From Polytrichum commune (taxonomy: Eukaryota; Streptophyta; Polytrichopsida; Polytrichales; Polytrichaceae): a DNA stretch of 64,000 nt. The stretch spans positions 18,846,001 to 18,910,000 of the forward strand of contig OX485803.1 in assembly GCA_950295325.1 (NCBI GenBank). The letters run 5' to 3'. Of the stretch, positions 27,320 through 38,647 are shown piece by piece. How positions within the stretch are numbered: the stretch's first letter is position 1; each line of letters opens with the position of its first letter. The translations under genes were made by a program, and so were the position numbers. A model generated the notes under the pieces. That model did no database searches. It was not told the DNA's origin and was given only the letters and a program-made list of their open reading frames with translations.

Positions 27320-30300
27320 ATGTCGGTGTGGCGGATCACCGAGAAACTTTGGCAGTCCAGGCTCCGGCAGCTGAAGGTGGGAGGAGGAGGAGGCAATAGC
27401 GTTAAGATCGTTGATGGAACAATTCGCATGCAATTTGGAGGAGAGGGGACAGCGGAGCATGTGCCGGCGGTTAGGAGCAGAGGAGTAGCTAGATGCTATG
27501 TTCGGCCGAGTTTGCATCGTTCTCAAGGTTTGGAGCATCCCTGACTTGTATGGTTATGTTGATTTCTTAAGTAAACTGTTTGAATGGTGATCCAATTCAT
27601 GGCCACATTTGCCCATCCCTTCTTCTCCCGGACAGACATCTCCAGATGAGCAAATGGCTCGAGTTGTTAAAAAATGGTTCAAGAATGTTGAAGACCTGCG
27701 GCTTTAGAGCATACAAGTCAGGGACGTCACGTTGTATGGCTATTGTTCATGCGTTTAGATAAAATTCACACGTTAGCCTCTCCATTCTTCCCTCGGACAG
27801 ACATCTCGATGTTAACAAGTGGCTCGAGTTTGTTCAAGAATGTTCAAGAACTGCTGCCTTTGGAGCATCCCTAATGTGGCAGCCCTGACTTGTATGGTTA
27901 ATTGTTGATGTTTTTAATTAAAGTGTGTGCTGGCTCACTCCATGGCCACATTTGACCATCCCTTTTTCCCCCGGACAGACATCTTGAGACGAAGAATTGG
28001 CTCGAGTTGATCTAGACTGTGGCATCCCAGACTTGTATGATTAGTGGATGATACCTTAAGTGCAGGGTATGAATGGTGACCACTCCATGGCCACATTTGC
28101 CTATCCTTTTTCCCCTTTGGACAGGTATCTCAAGATGAACAATTGGCTGGGTTGTTCAAGGATGTTAAAGAACCTCTGCTTTGGAGTATCCCTACTGTGG
28201 CATCCCTGACTTATATGGTTATCGTTGTTGCCTGTAAGCAACTTGTATGAATGGTGACCCACTCCATGGTAAAATTTGCCTATCCCTTCTTCCCCCGAAT
28301 ACACGTCTTGAGATGAACAATTCGCTCGAGTTGCTCAAGAATGTGCAAGAACAGCTGCTTTGCCTGTATTAACCATGCACTGTTATGGTTAGTCTCTTCT
28401 TATTATCAGAATGCCCGTTACTCTAATCAAGAGAGAGGAGGACGTGCTCGCGTCATCCATGGTCTCTCTACAACCCTCTATAGCTGCCTCGCCGATTGGG
28501 CGATGGACCCCCTCATGTGGGATTACTGGACCACCCACTTGGGGACTACTGGAGGTAGCATTGACATGAGGTAAACCTTCGACCTACAGGATCAGATTCA
28601 GCATGGTGGCTAATTCAACCTTATTGCAATGGATTTCAACCTCATGAAGCGGCACGAGCTACTACTATTGGGCACATGATTGTTGTGCATTCACTCCCTG
28701 TTTGGAGTTGAACAAGTGACTGTATGTAACAAGTAAATAAGTAAACAAGTAATCAATGGTAGCGAGTCCTCAAGGTTGCTTGCAGGCACTGGGTTGGTGA
28801 ATACACTGTTCTTGCTATTGCGTTTTAGGGTTTATGTATTTGTGAGAATTTTTGTTGTGATCCAAGTTTCACAATCGGACTTAAGATGCAAAAGTTATAG
28901 GAGGTCAAAGTGAAGATTCTCTTTCTCTTTAAGTGATCACAGAGGCCCTCCCAATTGCGTCAATTGTTGATACTTAGAATGGTATCTATATTTTGAGCAC
29001 ATAGTCCAATTTCATCATAACACATGTCTTTTTGGCTTCCATTCATAACTAAAACCTTCACATATACACACTCAAACATAGGGCCACATACCTTAGACCT
29101 CATTGATTTTAATCCGCAAAATTTCTTTGTTTCAACTACAAACTTGAAATTTGGACCCTTTGTTTATCAGAAAGGAATCTTTGGTATGACGATCTTCCTT
29201 GGTGGGTGGACAAGTTGCATGATGGGTCATGGATACTTCTTTAATTTTGACTTTGTAGAGGGAATACTACCTCGTCAGGTGCGGCAGAGGTGGTGCATTG
29301 GCCTGCAAAGAGGCAAATCAGGAAGTGCAAGAGGGGAGTCCACACTGAAGCATGGCTAGCCCGGCGAAACGAAGAAGGCAGTTGGCAATATTCACCAGAA
29401 TGGTGGGGCACTCAGGGGGGTGGCTGGGGACGGGATGCGGGTGAAGTTGTCTTTGAAGCCTGCTCATCAAAGGGTAACGGATTTGTTTCAGTAACAACAC
29501 ATTCTGCCTCGACTCCGGTATGTTCTTTACCAGAAACCTCATCTTCAATATGTTTTTGAGGTCATCCTAATCACATCACTCATGGTTTAATAAGTCGTTG
29601 AATCGAGTGCATTAGTTAAGATTTGTCTGAAGATTCTATTGTGCATCCCTAAGCGCATCACTGATTAGACTTGTGACTGAGACCACAAAAGAAGTCAGAA
29701 GACTGGGCAGCAGTGGAGAGGGAGCTTGAACGGAGACAGAAACAAGATGGACGAGCCAACAATTGGGTTGAAGGCCGGTTCCGAGTGCTTGGATACGAGT
29801 GGCGAGTACTTCGCTTCAATGATGTCACCCGTCAAAGTGTTGCCAAAGTCATTGCTGTTGTCAATGACAAAAGTCCTTCTCAAGTTTTCCTGGTTCAGCA
29901 ACCAAACTGCATCGCATTTGAATGTGAGTAATTTTCATTTAAAGGTATGTGGGCTTTGTCCTGGTGGTGGGAGGGCGCATATCTGTGCTGAGGCTCAGTC
30001 CAATGCAATTCTATTTCACGGCTGGGGCTACGAGCTGTAGGTTTCTCAGGTTTTGGTGGGTTCTACAAAGGATCTATACTCAGCTGAAATAGAAACATGT
30101 TGCTTCTAAACAATATCTGTAGTTGTGAGGAATGCCATTGTGGTGACTGTCATGCACAATAGAGATGGTTCTTCTTTTCCTTGTATTGGAATAATGATCT
30201 GGTTCCAGTAGTCTCAAGGGTAAAACTGCAACTACAACCCCTGTCCTATGCTACATGTAGCTTAAGGTATGTAGTATGCATACCTGCGTTTCCAAAAATT

Positions 30301-33300
30301 CATCCTGACAGTGTGAGTCTATGATATCACATTATGGAACTCATTAGACACCGGCTGAGAAAGTTGCAACTCTTATATCAACGTCATATCTGTACGGGTT
30401 TGATGGAAAAAAATGTATTTGTTGGATTCGGACAGATATGATAGTAGTGTCACTTGTGATTGCAGATGTGAAGAGCATGATATCAGTGGGACTCTCAACC
30501 ATGAGCCTAGTTGGCCTTAATTTGGAGCAGGTGGCAAGCAGAAGAAAACAGATCCGAATCCTATGTATTGGACTTGGAGGAGGCAGCCTTCCACTCTTCC
30601 TGGCTCACAACTTGCCTGGTACATACAACTTTTGCCAGGTGCAGTATCAGGTTTCTTAGCTTGCACTGGTGACATCATTCGGATTAAGCTCTATTGGAAA
30701 ATAATACACTGTGTTGTATATCTTCTTGATGTGGGATCTTCAAAATTTGTATTGTGTGCTCTCACCCCTCAAGATACACTAATAACAAGTGAGGCTGGGT
30801 GCAAGCTTTTTGTTACTCCAAATGCATAAGCTGGACAATAGTGCCTCATCAGGTGCAAAGGGTGGTTCAAACCCAATTCCTTAACCTGCATCCCATGGGA
30901 ACTCGGAGGTTAAGCCACCAAAGGCTGGAATTGTGCTCGGATGGGTGACCTTCCTAGCACTTGATTTCCGGTGCACCCTACCACTATGGTTCACCCAATC
31001 ATAGCAGGAGTATCTGGGTGAACCAAAGCCTTACAACCAACCATGTGGGGACCTAGAGGCTTGCCCTTGGGGTAGATTAGGTGTTGGCTTGTCCATGCAT
31101 GTTCAAGGTGTTCATCTTTGGAAAAGAGACAATAGTCTTCAAGGTCCCTCTATTTCTGGTGATGTCCGTTTCGGTATCACATATAGAATGAGACTAACTT
31201 GAAGACGAAGCAACACCATAATTCACGCTGGTGACAGCATTGGAATCATCTCTTCTCTTCTCTTCATCAGGTGCAAAAGTGGACATTGTTGAGATCGATG
31301 GTGCTGTTATCAGGGCAGCTATAGAGAGTATGGGTTTTCCTCCTTGCCTTTCTCGTTCATCTTGTTTCAAAGTCCCTGCATTATCCTCTGTGGCAACGGG
31401 GAGGTCAGATTTAGGAGAGTATGAGGAGCTGCATGGAGGAACAAAAGCAGATAAGTACTCTGGACAAGAACGTGAAGCCTCTGAGGAAGTGCTATATGGC
31501 AGCACTTTGAGGAACATGACTCTCTATGAGGCTGATGGGGAGGCATATGTTGTCGAGTTGGAACAACAAGAATCTAGAAAAAAACCATCACTTCAGCAAT
31601 ATTATGATGTTGTTTTTGTGGATGCCTATGATGGAGATGACATGGTACCCACCAATTTATGGGCAAGGAATGGACCCTTCTTGACATCTTTGAATCAGCT
31701 CCTGCATCCTAAGCATGGAACAGCTGTGGTATGTCTACCATGCTCATATGGCCTTTTCAATTCATTTGCACGTACATCATTGTTGCATTTTGCGCTGCAA
31801 AGGACACTTTCTTTATGTCACCTCTAAAACATCCACCGGAAAGTAGTGAACAGCAGGTTTAAGGAAGTTTGAAACCCTGGGATAGAGGTTAGTGTGAATG
31901 TCCTCAACTGCAATCAGGATGCAAATTTTACACATCAACCAAATGCCAACATAATTATTCAGAAGCCTTTGATGACTTGTATCTCTGAAACACACCAAGT
32001 CCTTGTTGAATAATCTGAAAACTCTAAGAATATAAAAAGAAGAAGGCTGTATCTAAGACAGTTTCTGGTTATTATTCCTTAAGATTGAACAGGGTCCTCG
32101 TATATTTATATCTTAAACTGGACTTATTGCTTTGAAGTTGAAAGTGACCACTTTGGGAAGGTGTCTAAAAGAAAGAAGCATTCTCAAACTGTTGTATGGC
32201 GACCACAGAGTTCAGTTTAATGGTCATTGCAGATTTCATATAGTGCTTTGCTGTTCAGATTTATATTGGGAGTCAATAGCCATTTATTGTTTGTATGTGG
32301 TGTAGATTAATTTGCATACAGATGCACCTCCGCCATCCCTGCTTGAGAAAGCCACAGGACAATATGGTCCTGGATTTAACCCTTCTCTACCTCAAGGAAG
32401 AAGAGTTCAAGAAGCATGCTGGAGTTACAGGTCAGTCATTCCTCATTCCTGTCATAGTATTTCCTCATCTTGGATGGATATCGATGAGGTTTAAATCCCT
32501 AAGTCAGTACAAAATATTTTTCTCTTTTTTAAGACAATTTCCCAGAGACCTCATTGTTGCCATCATGTTCAGCAAACTTGTGAACCTTTCATCAGCTTGT
32601 GAACTCGAGTTCAATGACCTCCAGAATTATTGAGTTCAGTTGGTCACATCTTGACATTTCCAAAGAGATACTGCAGCTCAAACTTGTGCACTTGAGTTAA
32701 TTTCATATATCTTAAACGCAGGGCCTTGACCCAGATCCCATGGGATCTCCAAGGTTAAGCTGCCTGAGGTAGGAATAGTCCTCAGACAGGTGACCTTCCT
32801 AACACTTGAATTCCAGTGCACCTAACACTATGCCCCAGCCAATCATAGCGAGGGTATCTGGTTGAACTAGATATTCTCAATCAACCATGTAGGAACTCGG
32901 GGGACTTGCTCTTGGGGAGAATAGGTGCAGGCCAGCTTTAGGGTTCAAGTTCAAGGTGTCCACGTTTGAAAGAAAGATGTTAGTCAATCTTTGAGGGCCC
33001 TCGAATTCTTATGATGCCCATTTTATGATTACATATAGAGTGAGACCAACTCGAAGATGAAGCAACAACACAATTCATGACAGCGGCAACATCAGAGTCA
33101 CCTAAGTACCATGAATCATGAACCTGGGTGTGAATTGACTGAATATCCTGATTGTGCAGGAAAGAAGGCAGTAGTTTTTGAGGGCCCTCTAATTCTAGTG
33201 ATGCGCATTGTAGGATTACATACAGAGTTAGACCAACCCAAAGATAAAGCAACATCACAATTCACAATGGTGACAACATCGAAGTCATCTAAATATCATG

Positions 33301-33832
33301 AACCTGTGTGTGAATAGACTGGATATCCTGATTGTGCAGGGAAAGACGACAGTAGTCTTTGAAGGCTCTCTAATTCTCATGATACCCATTTTAGGATTAC
33401 ATATAGAATTAGACCAACTCAAAGATGAAGTAACCCAAATTTCATGCCGGTGGCAACATTGGAGTCTTCTAAATACCATGAATTAGAAGCTGGGTGTGAT
33501 TTGACTGAATATCCTGATTGTGCAGGGATGCTTTGTTATCCTCATCTACTGGCACTGGTCCAGTTGGTGGTGTTGCATTCACAGTAGCGGTACCATCACA
33601 AGGAAACATCAGCCTGGTAGTATCAAGAGGTCTCTCTGTCAACAATACTTTAAGCTCTCGCACGGAAAAGCGCAGCACCCAAGAGGAGCAGAATGTTGTT
33701 GATAAACTGAAACAGGAATCAAAGTCTCTCCAGAAGGTGCTCAACTCCCAGATTGACTTCTCTAAGCGAGTGTCTCGTGGATTTCAAATTGTGCAAGGCA
33801 GGGTAAAGGATAGGCAAACATCACTAATGTGA
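27320..33832 (+). CDS. Spermidine-synthase-fold SAM-dependent methyltransferase (METTL13-like)
   Basis: Six exons are well supported: 29279-29517, 29692-29923, 30466-30618, 31271-31728, 32306-32430 and 33526-33832 (stop), giving 504 residues. An inferred first exon ends at 27527, and its phase-1 donor matches the phase of 29279. The ATG at 27320 is a tentative start; the frame stays open upstream to 26993, with other in-frame ATGs. The first supported exon has W-Q-Y-S-P-E-W-W-G-T-Q-G-G-G-W-G-R-D. Exon 30466-30618 carries the SAM-binding glycine loop I-G-L-G-G-G-S-L. The next exon has V-D-I-V-E-I-D-G (acidic residue for SAM ribose), then D-V-V-F-V-D-A-Y-D-G-D-D. These are typical of plant spermidine-synthase-like methyltransferases related to the C-terminal half of METTL13 (eEF1A methyltransferase). 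The substrate here is unknown. If used, the first exon has an Arg/Leu-rich start that could be an organellar targeting peptide. The C-terminal ~60 residues are charged and may form a coiled coil. Confidence 0.85.
27526..28395 (+). repeat. Five tandem ~145-180 bp units in intron 1 of the methyltransferase gene
   Basis: The GACAGACATCT-type anchor recurs near 27634, 27797, 27976, 28122 (GACAGGTATCT) and 28301 (diverged). Each is surrounded by CATGGCCACATTTG, a pyrimidine-rich TCCC block, GGCTCGAGTTG and CCTGACTT(G/A)TATGGTTA. A partial unit starts right at the inferred exon 1 donor (TTTGGAGCATCCCTGACTTG), so the array covers the 5' end of the intron. Confidence 0.85.
28900..29036 (+). repeat. 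Dispersed repeat V, copy 1 (intronic)
   Basis: This matches 58618-58722. Shared words are GTCAAAGTGAAGATTCT, GAGCACA(T/C)A(G/A)TCCAAT and ACACATGTCTTTTT. It lies in intron 1 of the methyltransferase gene. Class unknown. Confidence 0.55.
30860..31250 (+). mobile_element. 5S-rRNA-derived SINE-like element, copy 1 (intronic)
   Basis: The first ~119 bp (30860-30978) align along their length with plant 5S rRNA: a GGGTG start, GCATCCCATGGGAACTCGGA, GGTTAAGC (A-box region), CGGATGGGTGACCT (C-box region) and a GGTGCACCC end. The following ~270 bp are not 5S. They match the body of the second copy at 32824-33102, for example CAATCATAGC, GGGTGAACC-like and AACCATGT(G/A)(G/A)GGA words. The right end lies about 20 bp before the 3' splice site of exon 31271-31728. 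A 5S-like head carrying an internal pol III promoter, joined to a shared unrelated body, is the architecture of SINE3-class (5S-derived) SINEs. No clear target duplication or tail was found. Confidence 0.7.
32721..33102 (+). mobile_element. 5S-rRNA-derived SINE-like element, copy 2 (intronic)
   Basis: The head 32721-32823 is a more diverged 5S-like segment: AGATCCCATGGGATCTCCAA, GGTTAAGC, CAGGTGACCTTCCTAACACT. The body matches copy 1 to GGCAACATCAGAGTCA. It lies in the intron before the last exon. Compared with copy 1, the 5' third is shortened by some 15 bp. The C box reads CAGACAGGTGACC rather than CGGATGGGTGACC, so its own promoter is probably weak or dead. Confidence 0.65.
32985..33525 (+). 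repeat. Tandem triplication of SINE tail plus 3' splice site
   Basis: Three ~180-186 bp units each run from a (T/G)AGG(G/C)(C/T)CTCTAATTCT-type block through ACATA(T/C)AGA and GA(A/T)GAAGCAA-like words to TATCCTGATTGTGCAGG. Potential acceptors therefore end at 33159, 33339 and 33525. Only the last fits the reading frame of the terminal exon. Using the first would give a stop within about eight codons. Confidence 0.85.
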
Positions 33833-34859
33833 TCACAACAAGCACATCAAGACTCAACCCACTTTGTCAGCACCTTGCAGATTGTAAATAACAAAAGCAT
33901 TGTGAAGGAATTCTGGGCGTGTCCAATATCCTCCTAGAATTGGATGAAATCAACCAAATCAGTCAAATTCCAGGTTGAAAGTTGATATGTTGTAGAGAAT
34001 CTTGTCAGCCATTCATGGAGAGCATATATCACTGTGATTTGTTTCCCAATGGGAGAATATATTATGCAAGTTTGAGTTCTTTGAAGCCTTAGTGTTTCAA
34101 AGGTCACCTTAAGGTTCTCACATGTTTATGTGCAGCCATTCTAGTTTTTGGAGATTGTTAGTAACAAGCAGCCACAAAAATTCCCAAGCTTTACATGGTT
34201 TCCTTGGTTTGATTAGATGTGTAAAAAACAGGGAGTCCTTTGTGAATACAGTGCAAATATGCCTGTGTGCCACTCCTCCATATTGAATATTTTACCTGGT
34301 CACATTATTCATGTAGCCAGCTTGTTTTGTTCCACACTGCAAGACCTTTTATGGCCCATTCCATCATCTTGACATGCATACCTTGATACAATAGATGAAA
34401 TTTGGATCTCAAGGGACTGGATATTCTTGAAGCAGAAAATTTATGTGGGCATGGAACATTTTGAGGTCATCAGTTTGGTAGCCCCACAAGTATTTTAGAA
34501 TTTTAAATAGCAACAACCAATGAGAGCATGGGGGAATGAGTGGCATGGAAGCTAGGGATAAGACTAGAAGGATCAGGGTAGGAACATACACTCTAAACTC
34601 CATAGTGTCACACCTGTGGCAACCAAAGTGCATGTGATATTACAGAGTTCTATGGTGTTAATGTGGATGCATGATAATAGAGAATTAGTGTAGCATGTGA
34701 AATTGTGGAATAACACAATGCAACTTGGAATTCTTTTGTTAGATGTGCATATCTTGCATCAATGATGATTCCAGCCCTAAACAATCCACCACAAAAACCA
34801 CTCTTTCTCTATGAAATTACCTACATTCTTTGAACATTGGATGTCATTTTTGACAGCAC
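33833..34859. other. 3' untranslated region and spacer
   Basis: Likely 3' UTR of the methyltransferase gene followed by AT-rich DNA. No further gene or repeat is recognised. Confidence 0.45.
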
Positions 34860-35370
34860 ACAATTGGAAGTTAGAAATTAAGATACATCACTTGTTTCTC
34901 ATGTCACTTCATAGGGGTTTGAACCACAACAAATATTGTCTACCAATTCGCACAATAGGTCAACAAGCTTGTTTGATAAATGGAACCCTCCACCCATGAG
35001 CAAAAACAAAGATCTAGGGAAGTAGGCAAATGCGTTCTTTGTGAAGCTTAAGTTCTAAGTGTTCACTTAAGTCGCACAAGATGGATCCAATTTTTTTGCC
35101 AACATGCACATCCTAAAAGTTGGAAGTTAAGACACATCACTTGTTAAGGAGAGCACACTTCACCACATGCGGTTGAACCACAATAGATCTTGTCTACCAT
35201 TTCATAGTGCATGTCAACAAGCTTGTCTCACAAATGGAACCCTCCACCCACTAGTGCAAAGACAGATCCAAGGAAGGAGGCAAAATTTGCATTCTTTGTG
35301 AAGCTTAAGTTCTAAGTGCTCACTTAAGATACACAAGATGGATTCGAAAATTCCATGCTACAATATGCAT
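34860..35370 (+). repeat. Tandem duplication, ~255-bp period
   Basis: Two units share TTGGAAGTTA(G/A)(A/G)(A/C), ACATCACTTGTT, CAACAAGCTTGT, ATGGAACCCTCCACCCA and TTCTTTGTGAAGCTTAAGTT. The first covers about 34860-35113 and the second about 35114-35370. No coding frame is conserved. Confidence 0.8.
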
Positions 35371-37285
35371 GTGGCACAAAAAGAAACAAAAACACACTTC
35401 TTACACTTGATTCTTCTTCATGAAGGAGTCATGTGATAAGGGTTTGACTCCTCATCCATTTGAGTCTTGCTTGTGCCCAGCCAACCTTCTTCCCACTTGA
35501 TCTTCCCGGGCAATTTGATAGATCCATGATCCAATAACTCAACAAGTGGCAACAACATAAGAGAAGAAGACACTTCACATATTGACACGTGGCGCAATAT
35601 GAGGAGGGGTGTGGGTTGACTTCTTTGGTGGTTTGCATTAATGGCAAAACCATGATTTAAGGGAGAAAAAATGTAACAACAAGAAGTGACATTTGAACTA
35701 CAAACATCCGTTCCCCATGGTTTCGGGATATCAGAGAGTGAGTGACATTACGGGGTTGATATTTAGGTACAATGTGACCATTGATACTAAATTGAAGGAT
35801 GCATTGGGCAATCAAGGTCATCGATGTAGATTCTACTTGTTTTTGTTCTATTTGTGGACATTGTTAAAAGGGGTCCAATTCTGGAAGCGAAGGTGAATAA
35901 CAACAAGTAGAATAGGTCATCTTCGACGTACAAACAAGTATCTTAGTTTACCAATATATGTATTTCAGAAGATTTTTCTTCCCTTCATCAACTGACCAAA
36001 TATTCAATTCAGGTTCGCGATGAAGATCGAGTCCAGTTTGGCATGAGTGCGATGAAGGCCAGGGCATGCACTCGGTATACAAAACCTACTTTATCACTTT
36101 ATAATCATACAATTGCTGCTTAGATTATGATGCCTGCCATAGAGTCCGCTACTGTTGTTATATATTGATTGAGTGCTTTCAATATTGCTATATGTAGCAT
36201 TTCAAGGAATTTGTTTTTGGACCAAAGTAGCCATGGAAGTTACACAGAGTGTTCAGAAAGTCTCCTGTGCACATCTATGTTTGGGGAAAACCGATGGCTA
36301 GTTCATTATCAGCCGATGGATTTTCCCTCATGGCCGGTCCAAATTTCCAACCATCAGATGGCAATCCGACTGTAATTTCAATCCTCCGGCAATTATCCGA
36401 TGGACCAGAAAATGTCCCAGAAATGTAGCCGATTCTTCTTGTGAGTTACTGGATTTCAGCCGGAAGCATCCATAGCGTTGTTTGTTTGGGGCATCTAATG
36501 ATGCACCTGAGGAAGTACCCTAACCCTTAAACTTTTTGAATTATGCAACCTTTCCATGACCAAATCCAACTGCTTCTATGAAGAATTGGGGGACCCTTGG
36601 CCTTCAAGCGGTGGAGGCATTGCTAGGTTCAATTCCTGCCAAGGATATTAACTCTTCAAATTTAAAGTTTTGAACATGCCTTTCTTTTCACTTATTCAAG
36701 ATTTTGTACTAAGAAATGATTTCTAATAACTTTTCATACATTTTTTAAACAATTAATGCCGATATGAATTCCATTTAATCGGATATTGGCCAATGAAAAT
36801 ATGAAAATATAGGCAATTGGCCGATTGATTTTACAAAAGACCGGTTGTTGCCGATGTAAATTGGAAAAAATCCGACCCTTCGTAGCAACTACCGGCAATT
36901 AGCCACTAAGGCTTCAAAAACTTCCCGAACTCTGCATCGCACTGAAGACGAAGTCCGCAACAAGTCCAAACCTTGAATCGCGCGAAAACATGAAAGAGTC
37001 AGTGCGCCAACGAGGCCTCACGTGACCCCAAGTATTCCACAATTCGGGAGCAAGCTCACTCAAAGAGTGTGCCTTATTACAGTATATGTTTATGTGAAGA
37101 GAGAGAGAGAGAGAGGGTGGGCCATGCATGCGCATACAGTAATAACGTCATTTGCGAGCCCATGGTCGTGTTGATTTGATCCTTTCATTGTGCCATGAAT
37201 TTTGGAGGAATTGATCTGATATACTTCACGCTTACCGTTTGCTTCAAATGGCACAATTTCCTTCCTCGTACGACAAAGCGGGCAT
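35371..37285. other. Intergenic; tRNA-like motifs near 36.6 kb
   Basis: GGCCTTCAAGCGGTGGAGGC (about 36599-36618) resembles an A box and GGTTCAATTCC (about 36631) a B box, but their spacing is too short for an intact tRNA or SINE head. Many CCGAT/ATCGG words occur at 36290-36470 and 36760-36900, perhaps from a degenerate transposon. Near 37095-37115 there is a (GA)n run. No gene is recognised. Confidence 0.4.
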
Positions 37286-37286
37286 T

Positions 37287-37312
37287 GGGGAGGGGAGGGG
37301 AGGGGAGGGGAA
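37287..37312 (+). repeat. (GGGGA)n tract, G-quadruplex-forming potential
   Basis: About five GGGGA units in a row on the plus strand, enough G-runs for an intramolecular quadruplex. Confidence 0.85.
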
Positions 37313-37800
37313 GGTAGGAAATCGAGAGACTTGGTTTACGATGGAGTAGAAAACGATGAAGACTTGTGCAGTTGAAGAATGTTGTGTAAGTTCCAAGGGG
37401 GTGCACACAATTTCGGTCGTTTCTACACGCGTGGGTGCACAAAAGGGATATTGTTTAAGGGCATGGGATACAATATAGTTATAGTTATAGTTATAGGGTA
37501 TTAAATTCTCTTCAGTTTGTAGACTACTAGCTAGTACTGCAATAAGAGCACTAAACTTATATTAAGTGTTACAGACATCATGTTTTTGGAATGTGTGTGA
37601 GTTTAACATTTTGTTATTTTACCATTTTGTCCCGCTTCTATAAATACAAGATTTTTCTTACCTATAAGTTTGTAGGTATATCCTTTGTTGTGGCCTAAAT
37701 CTTTATATATATATATATATACGTGTGTGTTAAATCATAGTTGACAAAATGCACATCATTTTTTATTTTAACTATGTGTGCATCCGCAAGGAAGTAAGTA

Positions 37801-38049
37801 CTCCCTCCGTCCCAAAAATGATTGTCTGGTTTATCTGCCCGGCTAGAAATTTGAGGCTCAAAGTCGAATATTTTCGCGCCAAACTTTCTATATCAAGAAG
37901 TTCTTTGACACCGCAACTTCCAAGGGCGTTTCGGAGTAGTTGTTGTTTTCTATTTTAAGAGTCATACTTACAACTACTCGGTCAATGGTCAGCAGGCCTT
38001 AATCTCGCCAAATTTAGGAACGCGGTCAACCATTTTGGGACGGAGGGAC
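37801..38049 (+). mobile_element. Stowaway-like MITE 1
   Basis: The left end follows TA and begins CTCCCTCCGTCCCAAAAATG. The right end is TTTTGGGACGGAGGGA, its inverted complement. Such termini and TA insertion are typical of Stowaway (Tc1/mariner-derived) MITEs in plants. The right TA is degenerate. The interior matches MITE 2 in inverse orientation. Confidence 0.85.
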
Positions 38050-38647
38050 TTCAACAGAAGAAGAGCCAAATAAGTCCCAAACAAACAATGAAGGAAAACC
38101 ATAAGTTCTATCAACGCAAAGACCCCACATCCTCAAAAAACACAAAAAAGCCCATATGCTCTTCACAACCTACACTTACATGTAAAACCGTGACCTTTAT
38201 CACAAACAAACAAACAAACACAACCTGACCTCGGGTGTTGCGAAGAGCCGAGGTTGTTATAGCTGTGAAGCAACTCCCCACTCACAACTTGCTTGTGAAA
38301 CTTCATAAATCACGAGATTTGTTACCATCAAAAGAGTGGATTCATGCATCATCATTTGTTCACTTATCCATAAGAAGTGTCATCTGACAAGTTATCATAG
38401 TGGCATTAAATGCCATATGACACTAAATATCATATTTAGTGTAGTTCTCTTCCACTAGACGATTTTATGACCTACTACTATAATAAATTTTCAATCCATA
38501 TTCATAGATTTCAAACCCATGAAGTAGAAGAGAACCAATGGTACGGAATTGCAATTCTTGTAGTGATTGTAACTTAATGAAGGCACACATTAGATTCGGG
38601 TACTTGTGTTCCACAGAACTTTGACTTTTACAACACATTCCATTGTA
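38050..38647. other. Spacer between inverted MITEs
   Basis: No gene. It contains a CACTAAATATCATATTTAGTGT perfect palindrome-like word (about 38421-38443) and an (ACAA)n stretch near 38202-38222. Confidence 0.5.

Noticed and set aside
28341-28574. 77-codon frame as an exon of the methyltransferase gene
   Set aside because: It begins inside the intron 1 tandem repeat and its phase is not needed to connect exon 1 with the exon at 29279.
30860-30978. A functional 5S rRNA gene
   Set aside because: Too many substitutions along the 5S alignment and no downstream T-run terminator. Continuation into a body shared with a second copy fits a SINE-like element better.
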